Part shown: positions 8,623 through 17,113 of the stretch, in pieces | Layout of the letters: each line of letters opens with the position of its first letter | Numbering within the stretch: the first letter of the stretch is position 1 | Assembly: GCA_963766995.1 (NCBI GenBank) | Contig: CAVYCE010000003.1 | Span: 62,001-126,000, forward strand | Source: Bog-473 sp963766995 | Lineage (GTDB): Bacteria > Actinomycetota > Acidimicrobiia > Acidimicrobiales > RAAP-2 | Reading direction: 5' to 3' | Length of the DNA: 64,000 nucleotides | The notes under the pieces: generated by a model | The model's database searches: none | What the model saw: the letters and a program-made list of their open reading frames with translations, nothing else | What the model was told of the DNA's origin: nothing | Program-made: the position numbers and the translations under genes

Positions 8623-9426
8623 GTGGCGCGCCCCCCCGTCGATACGCGTGAATGGGTCAGCTTCGAGGACGAGGGTTTCGAACGCACCTGGATCTTCGAT
8701 GTCACCTTTCTCACCAGCAATTGGATGTGCATTTTCGGCCAGGGTTGTCAGGGCGTCCTGACCGGCCCCGCCCCCGAGTTGGTCCAGGGCTGCTGTAGCT
8801 ATGGCGCCCACTTCGTGGACAAAAAGGACGTGCGCCGGGTCGAGAAGGTCGCCGCCACCCTCACCGCCGACGAGTGGCAAAACTTCGGCACCAAGAAGAC
8901 CTTGATCCACAAGAACAAAGACGGCGATACGGTCACCCGGCTGCACCAAGATGCCTGCATCTTCCTGAACCGGCCGGACTTCGAGGCCGGACCCGGTTGT
9001 GCCTTGCACCTCGCCGCCCTCAAGCGGGGCGAGAACCCCCTCAAGTTCAAGCCCGAGGTCTGCTGGCAATTACCGCTGCGCCGGGAGGATCACGTCGACA
9101 ACGAGGAGGGACACGTCACTTCCACCATCCGCCAGTGGGACCGCGAGCATTGGGGCAAGGGCGGAGAAGAGTTCCACTGGTGGTGCACCGAGTCGCCGGA
9201 CGCCTTCGTTGGTACCAAGCCCGTCTACCGCGAGATGCAGGCCGAACTCACCGAAATGGTGGGCGTGGTGGTGTACGACCGACTGGTGGCGTATCTGACG
9301 CAGCGCGATCGCCTGCGCAAGGAGGGAGTCCCACTCCCCCACCCCGCCGTGCGCAACCGCAAGAAGCCGGTCTCTATGCGCGAGTCCGTGGCCAAGAACA
9401 TGACGCCGTCGGCACCGCAGGCCTAA
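8623..9426 (+). CDS. Cysteine-rich conserved protein, possible metal-cluster protein
   Basis: 267 aa from GTG 8623; a GTG at 8614 in the same frame is the alternative, but the -10 hexamer favours 8623. It has many cysteines in spaced groups: Cys-x4-Gly-Cys, Gly-Cys-Cys-Ser-Tyr-Gly, Asp-Ala-Cys-Ile-Phe, Pro-Gly-Cys-Ala-Leu-His, Val-Cys-Trp, and Trp-Trp-Cys. The GCC-x-x-G and C-x-L-H patterns resemble zinc/iron cysteine-cluster (YkgJ-like) proteins. There are no membrane segments. The C-terminus is basic and polar. Divergent from nfuA, which could hint at metal metabolism; that is inference. Confidence 0.78.
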   Translation: MARPPVDTREWVSFEDEGFERTWIFDVTFLTSNWMCIFGQGCQGVLTGPAPELVQGCCSYGAHFVDKKDVRRVEKVAATLTADEWQNFGTKKTLIHKNKDGDTVTRLHQDACIFLNRPDFEAGPGCALHLAALKRGENPLKFKPEVCWQLPLRREDHVDNEEGHVTSTIRQWDREHWGKGGEEFHWWCTESPDAFVGTKPVYREMQAELTEMVGVVVYDRLVAYLTQRDRLRKEGVPLPHPAVRNRKKPVSMRESVAKNMTPSAPQA

Positions 9427-9465
9427 GCGGCCGAGACTGACTCTTTCACTGCCTGTTTGACCGCC

Positions 9466-9675
9466 CTAATCGTTGAGGGGGTCTTCCTCGGCGGCGTAGG
9501 AGGGCGAAGGGGTGGAACCCAAAATGCGGTCGTACTGATCCTCTTCGGCCAAGCACCAAGTGGCGTGGATGTCATCGGGCTCGGCGCCGCATTCCACGCA
9601 ACGTGCGTTGGACTCTGTCGCTGATCGCTTCAGGCTGCGCGCCTCTTCAAACCTGCGATGGCGTCCCTTTTTCAC
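9466..9675 (-). CDS. Small Cys-containing protein
   Basis: 69 aa. The start is GTG at 9675, preceded by AAGGAG at about 5-base spacing, which supports a real small gene. Basic N-terminal half, then Cys-Val-Glu-Cys-Gly and a third Cys about 15 residues on (Trp-Cys-Leu), suggesting a partial zinc ribbon, and an acidic tail. Function unknown. Convergent with the Cys-rich gene. Confidence 0.62.
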   Translation of the reverse strand: MKKGRHRRFEEARSLKRSATESNARCVECGAEPDDIHATWCLAEEDQYDRILGSTPSPSYAAEEDPLND

Positions 9676-9813
9676 AAGAACTCCTTGCTCGGCCGGGGTA
9701 AGAACCCTGCGCCCGGCCCCCTAAGGCGGTCATTGACCGCCGGACCATTGTAGTGCCTGCTCGGGCCGCATCTTGCGCCTGGAGCGACCCATCGTCCGAC
9801 CTGGCGACGTAGG

Positions 9814-10209
9814 TCACCCAGTGAGTCGGTTCGGGGGTGAAGCCTCGCACCGGGCTTCGGCCGATTGGCGATCTTCGAAACCCTGGATGTCAGTCACGCC
9901 GAGGGGGCCGACCCGGAGCACTTGCCAACGTTCAGATTGCGTCCCGTCGCGCTGGACCATCATTCCGACCAATAGGTCGTCTCCATAGGAGGACACCTCA
10001 ACCACGCTGGCCCGGGTCCCGGCCTCCCAACCTCGTCGATACCAGGCCATCACCTGTGCACGATTGCGGCAGGCAGGGCGATTGGCATCGGGGGCACCCC
10101 AGGTGACGTCGGGACTCAACAGGTGGCTGAACGAGTCGAGGTCACCGGCCGAAAGGGCGGCGCGTACCTGTCCGGCAATGGCTTGGGCGTTGAGCGGTGC
10201 ATCCGTCAT
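9814..10209 (-). CDS. SnoaL/NTF2-like protein
   Basis: 131 aa. N-terminal helix AQAIAGQVRAALSAGDLDSF followed by LLSPDVTWGAP and a second helix with RAQVMAWYRRGWEAG, then beta strands; this is the cone-shaped NTF2-like fold. Such proteins bind small hydrophobic ligands or act as isomerases, but no active site can be assigned. GGAGGTGA lies about 5 bases before the ATG, a strong ribosome binding site. Confidence 0.78.
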   Translation of the reverse strand: MTDAPLNAQAIAGQVRAALSAGDLDSFSHLLSPDVTWGAPDANRPACRNRAQVMAWYRRGWEAGTRASVVEVSSYGDDLLVGMMVQRDGTQSERWQVLRVGPLGVTDIQGFEDRQSAEARCEASPPNRLTG

Positions 10210-10264
10210 GGGTCACCTCCAGGTCTCATCCATTGTGACGCTGCCGCCGGCTCGCTGCAGCCCC

Positions 10265-10270
10265 TACTCT
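10265..10270 (+). promoter_or_regulatory. -10 hexamer TACTCT, leaderless-type
   Basis: TACTCT ends 6 bases before GTG 10277, with no ribosome binding site between. Confidence 0.45.
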
Positions 10271-10276
10271 GATCGG

Positions 10277-10501
10277 GTGTTCGATCCCCAGGAAATGGTG
10301 GAGCGGTTTCGCCAGCGAGCCGAAGCCGTCCGCACCCGTGGCATGCCGCCCATTGAGGGGCCGGAGCGCCAACGCTTTCGAGAACAGGCCCAGCGCGATT
10401 TCACCGACTACGCCATGATTGGCGACGCCGAAGCCGAGCTGGTCGACGGGATCCTCACCCTGCGCATCGACCTGCGCCCCAAGGATCCGGCCGACGCTTA
10501 G
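10277..10501 (+). CDS. Small conserved protein of unknown function
   Basis: 74 aa starting at GTG 10277. Helical N-terminal half (PQEMVERFRQRAEAVRTRG), then RQRFREQAQRDFTDYAMIGDAEAEL and a short beta C-terminus ILTLRIDLRP. The frame, acidic/basic helix pattern and upstream -10 hexamer support it. It ends at 10501, overlapping the stop of the convergent flavin reductase-like gene by 4 bases. Function not recognised. Confidence 0.65.
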   Translation: MFDPQEMVERFRQRAEAVRTRGMPPIEGPERQRFREQAQRDFTDYAMIGDAEAELVDGILTLRIDLRPKDPADA

Positions 10502-11055
10502 CCCCCGTAGTGCATGCGGGTGTCCTCCATGCGCAGCACATCGGTCGGTTCGCCACCGACTTCGCTCACCTCGCCGATGAAGAGCGTGTGGCTGCCCAGA
10601 GGCTGGGCACTCCGAACGTCGCAGAGGATGTAGCCCGCTGCGGACGCCAACACGGGCACTGCGCCTGACCCAACAGTCCGCACCGCCTGGCCGGACATTG
10701 TCGTCACCAAGCCGGCCGCGTCACGCTCGACGTCGCTCACTGGCTTCACGAACCGACGCACCACGTCCTTGTGGACACGATCCAGTAGAGAAAGCGCAAA
10801 GACCTTGGACTGACCAATCAATCCCGCGGTGATCGACTCATGCTCAATGGCCACCGCCACCAATTTCGGTTGGAGGCAGACCTGCACCACCAGGTTGGCC
10901 GTCATGAGGTTCACGTGATCTTCGTAACGACTCCCCACGAGGTACAGACCGGTGGGCAGCGCCCACAAGACCCGGCGGCGCTGTCGGTCGAACTCGTCTG
11001 ACGCAACGGAGTCAGAGGCAGTCGGATCGGACTCGGTGGGGTCGGGTTCTCTCAC
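10498..11055 (-). CDS. Flavin reductase-like FMN-binding protein
   Basis: 185 aa from GTG 11055, overlapping the lipoprotein stop as GTGA. The N-terminus is acidic and low-complexity (about 20 residues). From about residue 25 it follows the flavin reductase-like split-barrel: LWALPTGLYLVGSRYEDHVNLMTANLVVQVCLQPKLVAVAIEHES, GLIGQSKVFALSLL and later LCDVRSAQPLGSHTLFIGEV. It probably binds FMN and reduces it, or acts as a small reductase. The partner oxygenase is not in the window. Downstream of tyrS and the lipoprotein on the same strand. Confidence 0.85.
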   Translation of the reverse strand: MREPDPTESDPTASDSVASDEFDRQRRRVLWALPTGLYLVGSRYEDHVNLMTANLVVQVCLQPKLVAVAIEHESITAGLIGQSKVFALSLLDRVHKDVVRRFVKPVSDVERDAAGLVTTMSGQAVRTVGSGAVPVLASAAGYILCDVRSAQPLGSHTLFIGEVSEVGGEPTDVLRMEDTRMHYGG

Positions 11056-11552
11056 CCGAAGATGCTTCCCGGATTGTTGTCCGTCGTAGTTGTGGTTGAC
11101 ACGGGAAGTCCGTCGACGGCGGTGATCCGGGCCACGGCCTTGCCATAGAGGACGTTGGCTCGAGCCGCGGCCTTCTCTGCCTTGGACAAGAGCTTGGTGT
11201 TGGTGGCGCCGGCGCTGTAGCACTCGTTGCCGGCCGTGCCTTCCAATTCGTAGGCGTTGGAGAGGAGGATGGTGAGGTCGGCATCGGGAGTGGGTAGCTC
11301 TCCATTGGCCATCTCGGCATCGTCTTCCAATGTGGCGCAGGCACCGTGGACGGCACCCGTGCCATTCGGCACGTCCTTGGCGATGCGCGCGTTGTCGGCC
11401 ACCAGAGTGCCAATTTCCTCCCCGAGCCCGGTGCCACCCACCCATTCCTGCATGCGATGCGAAGGCGAGCCCATCTGGTCCTCTCCAGCGCACGATGCGG
11501 CCCCGATGGCCAGCAGGCCAACCAGGCCGGCGGCGAGGACTCGGGTGTTCAT
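11052..11552 (-). CDS. Putative lipoprotein
   Basis: 166 aa. N-terminal signal MNTRVLAAGLVGLLAIGAASC with a lipobox-like Ala-Ala-Ser-Cys, so it is likely lipid-anchored outside the membrane. The mature part is helical and polar with two further cysteines (GACATLEDD and NECYSAG) and a Thr-rich C-terminus. No catalytic motif. It starts 18 bases after the tyrS stop and overlaps the flavin reductase start, so the three genes are probably cotranscribed. Maturation would need LspA, whose gene in this window is frame-broken. Confidence 0.72.
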   Translation of the reverse strand: MNTRVLAAGLVGLLAIGAASCAGEDQMGSPSHRMQEWVGGTGLGEEIGTLVADNARIAKDVPNGTGAVHGACATLEDDAEMANGELPTPDADLTILLSNAYELEGTAGNECYSAGATNTKLLSKAEKAAARANVLYGKAVARITAVDGLPVSTTTTTDNNPGSIFG

Positions 11553-11570
11553 CGGTGCGTCATCAGATAG

Positions 11571-12848
11571 TCATGCCATGCGGAGGATGTGAACGTCCTG
11601 CTTGCCCTTGCGCAGCACGACATAACGATCGTGCAGCAGGTCGCCAGGCGCCAGGGCGCGGGCCACGTCGCTCTGCTTGATGTTGTTGATGTAGGCCCCA
11701 CCACCCTCGATGGTGCGGCGGGCATCGCTGCGGGACTTGGCCAGACCGGTGCGCTCGAGCGCACTAATCAGGTCGAGACCGTCGTGTAACTCGGTACGGG
11801 ATACGTCGGTGGCTGGTGCATCTTCGGTCACGGCCAGCAACATCTCCTCGGTGAGTGAGGCGATGTGCTCGCTGAACAGCGCGCCCGCAGCCTCTTCGGC
11901 CTTGGTCACCTCGGCTTGGCCATGCACCATGGCGACGACGGACCGGGCCAAGGCCCGCTGAGCCGACCTGTGTTGGGGATGCTCGGCCGTCTCCTGATCC
12001 AGCGCGCTGATTTCGTCGTGGGACAGGAAGGTGAACTGCCGGAGCAAGGCGGGCACGCTCTCATCGGGGGAGTTGAAGAAGAACTGGTACATGGCGAAGG
12101 GGCTGGTGCGTTTGGGGTCCAACCACACGGTGCCGGTGCCCGACTTTCCGTACTTGGTGCCGTCGGGCTTGAGCAGCAGCGGCGTGGTCAGCCCCCACAC
12201 CTCGTCGGCGCAGACGCGGCGGATGTAGTCGACACCCGCAGTGATGTTGCCCCATTGGTCGCTGCCGCCGATCTGCAGATCGCAGCCGTGCTCCCGATGG
12301 AGATGGAGGAAGTCGTAGGACTGCAGCAGCATGTAGCTGAACTCGGTGTACGAGATGCCTTGGTCGACCCGGTCGAGGCGAGACTTGACCGAGTCCTTGG
12401 CCAACATCGAATTCATGGTGAAGTGCTTTCCGACATCGCGCAGGAAGTCGATCATGGTGAGGGAGGAGAGCCAGGCGCTGTTGTCGAGCAGGAGGGCGGC
12501 GTTGGATGCTGCCTTGAGGTCGAGAAGCTGACCCAGTTGGGGGCGGATGCCTTCGAGGAAGCCCTGCAGCACTTCGGGCGTGAGCATGTTGCGCTCTTCC
12601 GACTTGCCGCCCGGGTCACCGATCATGCCGGTGCCACCGCCGGCCAACGAGATGGGCGTGTGGCCCGCCATCTGGAAGCGCCGCAGCGTGCACAGCTGCA
12701 GCATGTTGCCCACGTGGAGGCTGTCCGCCGTGGGGTCGAAACCGGCGTAGAGAGTGATGCCTCCCTGGTTGATTCGCTCGAGGAGACCGGGATCGGTCAC
12801 CTGGTGAATCAGGCCGCGGAAGGCAAGGTCCTCCGAGAGCGTGGGCAT
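11571..12848 (-). CDS. tyrS: Tyrosyl-tRNA synthetase
   Basis: 425 aa, full-length class I enzyme. TLYAGFDPTADSLHVGNMLQL holds the HIGH-type signature, YMLLQSYDF and QIGGSDQWGNI form the tyrosine pocket, and KYGKSGTGTVWL is the KMSKS-equivalent loop. The C-terminal S4 domain (KSRSDARRTIEGGGAYIN) binds the anticodon arm. It charges tRNA-Tyr in the cytoplasm. Divergent from the carotenoid oxygenase gene with a 38-base gap. Confidence 0.97.
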   Translation of the reverse strand: MPTLSEDLAFRGLIHQVTDPGLLERINQGGITLYAGFDPTADSLHVGNMLQLCTLRRFQMAGHTPISLAGGGTGMIGDPGGKSEERNMLTPEVLQGFLEGIRPQLGQLLDLKAASNAALLLDNSAWLSSLTMIDFLRDVGKHFTMNSMLAKDSVKSRLDRVDQGISYTEFSYMLLQSYDFLHLHREHGCDLQIGGSDQWGNITAGVDYIRRVCADEVWGLTTPLLLKPDGTKYGKSGTGTVWLDPKRTSPFAMYQFFFNSPDESVPALLRQFTFLSHDEISALDQETAEHPQHRSAQRALARSVVAMVHGQAEVTKAEEAAGALFSEHIASLTEEMLLAVTEDAPATDVSRTELHDGLDLISALERTGLAKSRSDARRTIEGGGAYINNIKQSDVARALAPGDLLHDRYVVLRKGKQDVHILRMA

Positions 12849-12872
12849 CCCCTCAGGTTGCCATATGACCGG

Positions 12873-12878
12873 TAGGTT
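12873..12878 (+). promoter_or_regulatory. -10 hexamer TAGGTT, leaderless-type
   Basis: TAGGTT ends 8 bases before ATG 12887 in the short tyrS / carotenoid oxygenase gap. No ribosome binding site is seen. Confidence 0.45.
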
Positions 12879-12886
12879 GCTTGCTC

Positions 12887-14209
12887 ATGGACCCTCTGCT
12901 TGTCATTGAGGGTGTCTTGCCGCCCGATCTGCAGGGGACGCTGCTGCGGATTGGGCCCGGGGGCGAGAGTGGCGGCACTGGTGAGAGTGGCGGCACTGGT
13001 GAGAGTGGCGGCGCTGGAGAGCTCCATGCGATCGAGCTGCGGGACGGGACGGCGGTGTCGCACCTACACCGAGAAACGCCGGCTGACGCCAACGTCTTGT
13101 GGCACGCCTCGTCGGTACTGGCGCTCTCGGAATTCGGCCTGCCGCATCAGTACTCGCGGGTGCTCGAGCCGCAAGATTTCGGGGATGGGCTGACAGTGGA
13201 CATTTCCTCACACCTGCATCGGGACTCGGTGACCGGTGGCCGGGTGCTCTTCGGAGTCGAACAGGGCACTGAGTCCACGTCCCCTTTGCTACGGATCGGT
13301 GAATGGGACGCGTCTGGTGCGTTGTCGTCGTCCATGGTGATTGAGTTGGAGCGAGCCACCTGGCAGCACGACGTTGGGGTGACCGAGCGGCACGTGGTCG
13401 TGATTGAGTCGCCGACGTCCTGGGCGGAGGACCTGGCCGAGAGTGAAGGCGCGGATCGAGTGGCAGTTCCTTACCGGTGGCGACCAGGAGAGCCCACCTG
13501 GGTAGCCGTGGTGCCTCGCGGTGGAGACGGCGCGACCGGCGCGCGGTGGATCCGTTTGGACCCCTGCCTGGTGACCCATGTGCTCCATGCGTACGACGTT
13601 GGAGTCGGCGGCGGCGGCGGCGGCGGCGATGGGGACATCGTCCTCTTCGTCGTGGTCTATCCGGTACCTGAGCAGAATCAGCCCTTCGATCTCGAGGCAC
13701 CGGTGGTGGGACCGTTGGGGATTGGCCAGAGCTTTATTGGAGGCGGACTCGGGGTCATTGAGCGCTGGACCATTCGGGGCGACCACCTGGAGCGGACGCA
13801 GCTCGATGACCGATTCGTGGAATACGGACAGACGGACCCGTTGTGTGAAGGTCGGGCCTTCCGCTACGGGTACGGGGTGGAACTGGCGGCGGGCATCGAA
13901 TCGGGTGGTGACGTGGTCGAGCCTCTGGGGCTATTGAAGTTCGACCTGGGCCGTGACGAGGTGACGGCATGGCGTCCAGGAGAGAACCGGACGGCCAGCG
14001 AACCATTGTTCGTCAGAGCCGTCGATGGCCGCAGTGACGATGAGGGTTGGCTGCTCTCGGTGGTCTACGACGCTGTCTCAGACACCAGCGCGCTGTATGT
14101 GCTCGATGCCTCTTCGCTGGGCCGGCGTCCGCAGGCCGTGGTGCATCTGCCTGCCGTTTTACCGTTCCGAAGCCATGGCGAATGGGTGAGCGCAGACCGC
14201 TATCGGTAA
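12887..14209 (+). CDS. Carotenoid cleavage oxygenase (RPE65 family)
   Basis: 440 aa. The N-terminus PPDLQGTLLRIGPG matches the family opening. Iron-ligand His candidates lie in DISSHLHRD, ATWQHDVGVTERH, VTHVLHAYDV and the C-terminal PFRSHGEWV. The reaction would be oxidative cleavage of a carotenoid or apocarotenoid double bond by non-haem Fe(II). Two oddities: an 18-bp tandem repeat encodes a Gly-Glu-Ser-Gly-Gly-Thr insert near residue 27, and a run of Gly codons sits near residue 245, both in loop positions. Single gene; no carotenoid synthesis genes nearby. Substrate unknown. Confidence 0.87.
   Translation: MDPLLVIEGVLPPDLQGTLLRIGPGGESGGTGESGGTGESGGAGELHAIELRDGTAVSHLHRETPADANVLWHASSVLALSEFGLPHQYSRVLEPQDFGDGLTVDISSHLHRDSVTGGRVLFGVEQGTESTSPLLRIGEWDASGALSSSMVIELERATWQHDVGVTERHVVVIESPTSWAEDLAESEGADRVAVPYRWRPGEPTWVAVVPRGGDGATGARWIRLDPCLVTHVLHAYDVGVGGGGGGGDGDIVLFVVVYPVPEQNQPFDLEAPVVGPLGIGQSFIGGGLGVIERWTIRGDHLERTQLDDRFVEYGQTDPLCEGRAFRYGYGVELAAGIESGGDVVEPLGLLKFDLGRDEVTAWRPGENRTASEPLFVRAVDGRSDDEGWLLSVVYDAVSDTSALYVLDASSLGRRPQAVVHLPAVLPFRSHGEWVSADRYR
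12965..13018 (+). repeat. 18-bp tandem repeat x3 inside the carotenoid oxygenase gene
   Basis: Three units of GAGAGTGGCGGCACTGGT, the last with two mismatches. The period is a multiple of three, so the frame is kept and each unit adds six residues. Confidence 0.9.
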
Positions 14210-14262
14210 GAGTATTTCCTGCCTTTTGATGTGTTGTCACACCCTCCCGGCACTATGACCAC

Positions 14263-15495
14263 ATGGCAACACAACCATTGAAGGAGGGACCTCGGCCGGC
14301 CACCGTGTCCCGACGGACAGACGCCCTCGTGGCCAGCGTCACGCAGCACCACAAGGCCATTTCGGCCCACCAGAGCCAACTGCTCTCGGCCGTGGCCGAA
14401 CTCGACCGGCGCAAGGCCTGGCGAGTAGACGGCGCCACATCAATGGTGTCGTGGCTGGTGCAACGCTGCACGGTGACGGCGACCACGGCCCGGGAATGGG
14501 TGACGGCTGCGGGTCGTCTGGAGACCCTGCCCAAAATCGCCGACGCCCTGGCCCAGGGCAAGCTCTCCTTCGATCAGGTCAAGCCCCTGGTCGACGTGGC
14601 CAAACCCGAGAGCGACGCCAAGCTGGCTGAGGAAGCTACCCACTGGTCAGCCAAGCAAGTGCGAGAACTGGCCACGGCAGCCAAGAACCAATCGGACGAT
14701 CAGGCAGCGGGAGCCTACGGGCGGCGCTTTGTTCGCTTCAACGACCGGCGCCGTTCGTTTGCGGGGACGTTGCCTGATGATCAGTACGCAGTGGTGAAGG
14801 GACGGCTCACGGCCATGGCCAGCCGCAACGTCGGCAAGGGCACCCCGTTCGACCAGCGCATGGCCGACGCCCTCTTCGCCCTCTGCGGTGCTTCCGACAA
14901 AGGGAGGGGGACGACTCAGAAGGGCGGAGCGGGCACGAACGCTGGGCGGAGGAACGGGCGGAATGGCTCGAGTTCCGATGTGGTGGACGATTCGGTCGAG
15001 CGAGCCACCCGACCGACCGTCGTCGTGCACGCTGACCTGTCGTTCCTCGCCGGCGGGAATGGTGCGGCCGAACTCGATGTGCTCGGACCGCTCTCTCGCG
15101 AGGTCGCCAACCGACTGGCCTGTGACGCCAAAATCGTACTTTCGGCCGATGATGCCGCTGGTCATTCGATTCAACAGGGTGGGGCCAGACGGAGTCCCAC
15201 GACGGCGCAGCGGCTTGAGATCCGGCGTCGCGACAAAGGGTGTCGTTTTCCCGGCTGCACTTACGAGGCCTTTACCGACGTGCACCACGTCATCCCCTGG
15301 CCACAAGGCGGACCGACAGACATCCCCAACTTGGTGACACTGTGCGATGCCCATCACCGGGCCGTGCATGAGCTCGGCTGGAAGATGGCCGGCGACGCCA
15401 ACGTGGAGTTGACCTTCAGGAGCCCAACCGGTCGGATCACGACCTCGAGGCCCTCACCGACCTTTACCCGAGGGCGCGGGCGACCGCCTGATTGA
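14263..15495 (+). CDS. DUF222 / 13E12-family HNH endonuclease-like protein
   Basis: 410 aa. Helical DUF222 domain over about residues 25-210 (AVAELDRRKAW, SWLVQRCTVTATTAREWVTAAGRLETLP). The C-terminal HNH domain has GCRFPGCTYEAFTDVHHVIPW followed by NLVTLCDAHHRAVHELGW; Cys pairs and HH/HN residues are intact. This family is repeated many times in actinobacterial genomes and is often linked to mobile DNA; its role is not established. An AAGGAGGG lies 16 bases inside the frame, so a downstream start (GTG 14305) is possible. The 3' end overlaps menD by 32 bases, convergent. Confidence 0.88.
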   Translation: MATQPLKEGPRPATVSRRTDALVASVTQHHKAISAHQSQLLSAVAELDRRKAWRVDGATSMVSWLVQRCTVTATTAREWVTAAGRLETLPKIADALAQGKLSFDQVKPLVDVAKPESDAKLAEEATHWSAKQVRELATAAKNQSDDQAAGAYGRRFVRFNDRRRSFAGTLPDDQYAVVKGRLTAMASRNVGKGTPFDQRMADALFALCGASDKGRGTTQKGGAGTNAGRRNGRNGSSSDVVDDSVERATRPTVVVHADLSFLAGGNGAAELDVLGPLSREVANRLACDAKIVLSADDAAGHSIQQGGARRSPTTAQRLEIRRRDKGCRFPGCTYEAFTDVHHVIPWPQGGPTDIPNLVTLCDAHHRAVHELGWKMAGDANVELTFRSPTGRITTSRPSPTFTRGRGRPPD

Positions 15496-17113
15496 TGTCA
15501 TCGTGCAGGGCCACGTTTTCGCGACGCCCGGGCACGATCACGCGAATGACTGAAGGTGGCAGGGAGAGGGCTGCTTTTAGTTCATCGAGCGTGGACACGT
15601 CATGCACGGTGAGCCAGAAGCCGCGCGCCACGGCGCTGATGTCCACGGCGGGAGGCGTACCAAAGAGTTGTTCGAAGCGCTCATGATTGAGCGCGCCCGC
15701 CTGCGGGAGGAACGAGAAGATGCCTCCTCCCCCGTTGTCCACCACCACGAAGGTGCAGGGCAGTTCGGCGGCATGGACCAAACCGGACACATCGTGCAGG
15801 AAGGCCAGGTCGCCCATGAGGGCGATGGTCGGTTGTCCCGTCGCTGCCACCCCGAGCGCCGTCGAAACGACGCCGTCAATGCCGTTGGCGCCTCGGTTGG
15901 CCATCACGACTGGAGGTGCGGCGAGTGCCGGGGCGAACCACTCCACATCGCGCATGGGCATGGAAGCGGCGGTGAAGAGGACCGAGCGGGTGGCGGCGGC
16001 GTAGGTGAAGACGGTGCGAGCCACTTGGGGTTCGGTAAGAGCGTCGCCGAGGGTGGCGGCGATGGTCTCTTGTGCCTTGGCTTCGTAGAACTGCCAGATC
16101 GGAAGCCACTCAGGGTCTTTGACAGTGGCGTGGGGCAGGACCGCGGCGAGCCACAGGTTGGGGTCAGCCTGAATGATCTCGGACACAACATGGGTCGGAT
16201 CCACCCACTGCGCTCTGGGGTCGAGCGTGGTGACTGAGGCCCCGGCAGAGGCGGCGGTTGACACATAGTCCATCAATGCCTTTGACAGCCACGGGGCGCC
16301 AAGGATGAGGATGGCGTCCGGGTGCGGGATGCCTTCGGCCCGAACGATGGCATCGGCGGCAGCGATGGAGCCTTCGAGTCGACAGCCGGAGCGCGGGTCG
16401 GCCAGGACGGGCCAGCCGAGTGTGGCACCGAGTCGCTGCACCAGTTCGGGTGTGGCCGAGCCGGCGCCGACGATGATGAGGCCCCGACCGGGAACATCGA
16501 TGGGTTGGGAGACGTCGGGAGTGAGAGGCGATCGCACCAGTGATGGTGCTGATCGCTCGGGAAGGGGTCCGGGCTCTCCGACCAGAGGCTCTCTGAAGGC
16601 CAGATTGAGATGGACCGGCCCGGGCGCACGCGGACCGTGGAGCGACTCGGCCCAGGCTCGGGCAGCCAATGGACGCCAGGAGTTTCGCTGGGAGTCCTCG
16701 GGGACGCCGGGAGCGTTGGCCCAGCGGGTGGCCGTGGTGAAGAGGCCGACCTGGTCAATGGTCTGGGAAGCGCCGACCTGTTGGAGTTCGGGTGGGCGGT
16801 CGGCGGTGCACACAATGAGGGGCACGCAGGCGTGGTGGGCCTCGGCGACAGCGGCGTGAAGCTCAGCGGCGGCGGTGCCGCTGGTGGTGCAGATAACAGT
16901 GGGACGACCGTTAGCCATGGAGAGGCCGAGGGCGAAGAAGGCGGCGCTGCGCTCATCGAGGCGGACGTGGACCCGGAGACGGTCGGCCAGAGCGAGAGCG
17001 AGCGGCGTTGAGCGCGAGCCCGGGCAGACCACGGCATCGGTGACACCGCACTGGACCCACTCGTCGACCAGGGTGGCGGTGAAGGTCGCCTGTACGCTCA
17101 CGAGGAGTGCCAC
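15464..17113 (-). CDS. menD: SEPHCHC synthase, menaquinone pathway
   Basis: 549 aa from GTG 17113, or 545 from GTG 17101. Thiamine-diphosphate enzyme: GVTDAVVCPGSRSTPLALALADR and HVRLDERSAAFFALG at the N-terminus, ICTTSGTAAAELHAAVAEA for the cofactor Glu region, and the TPP-binding ALMGDLAFLHDVSGL with VVVDNGGGGIFSFLP at the C-terminus. It joins 2-oxoglutarate to isochorismate, the first committed step of classical menaquinone synthesis. The 5' end overlaps or abuts the divergent menH start, so the promoter must lie within menH coding sequence. Confidence 0.95.
   Translation of the reverse strand: MALLVSVQATFTATLVDEWVQCGVTDAVVCPGSRSTPLALALADRLRVHVRLDERSAAFFALGLSMANGRPTVICTTSGTAAAELHAAVAEAHHACVPLIVCTADRPPELQQVGASQTIDQVGLFTTATRWANAPGVPEDSQRNSWRPLAARAWAESLHGPRAPGPVHLNLAFREPLVGEPGPLPERSAPSLVRSPLTPDVSQPIDVPGRGLIIVGAGSATPELVQRLGATLGWPVLADPRSGCRLEGSIAAADAIVRAEGIPHPDAILILGAPWLSKALMDYVSTAASAGASVTTLDPRAQWVDPTHVVSEIIQADPNLWLAAVLPHATVKDPEWLPIWQFYEAKAQETIAATLGDALTEPQVARTVFTYAAATRSVLFTAASMPMRDVEWFAPALAAPPVVMANRGANGIDGVVSTALGVAATGQPTIALMGDLAFLHDVSGLVHAAELPCTFVVVDNGGGGIFSFLPQAGALNHERFEQLFGTPPAVDISAVARGFWLTVHDVSTLDELKAALSLPPSVIRVIVPGRRENVALHDDINQAVARALG
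17093..17098 (+). promoter_or_regulatory. -10 hexamer TACGCT, leaderless-type (menH)
   Basis: TACGCT ends 8 bases before GTG 17107 and lies inside the 5' end of divergent menD. Confidence 0.45.
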
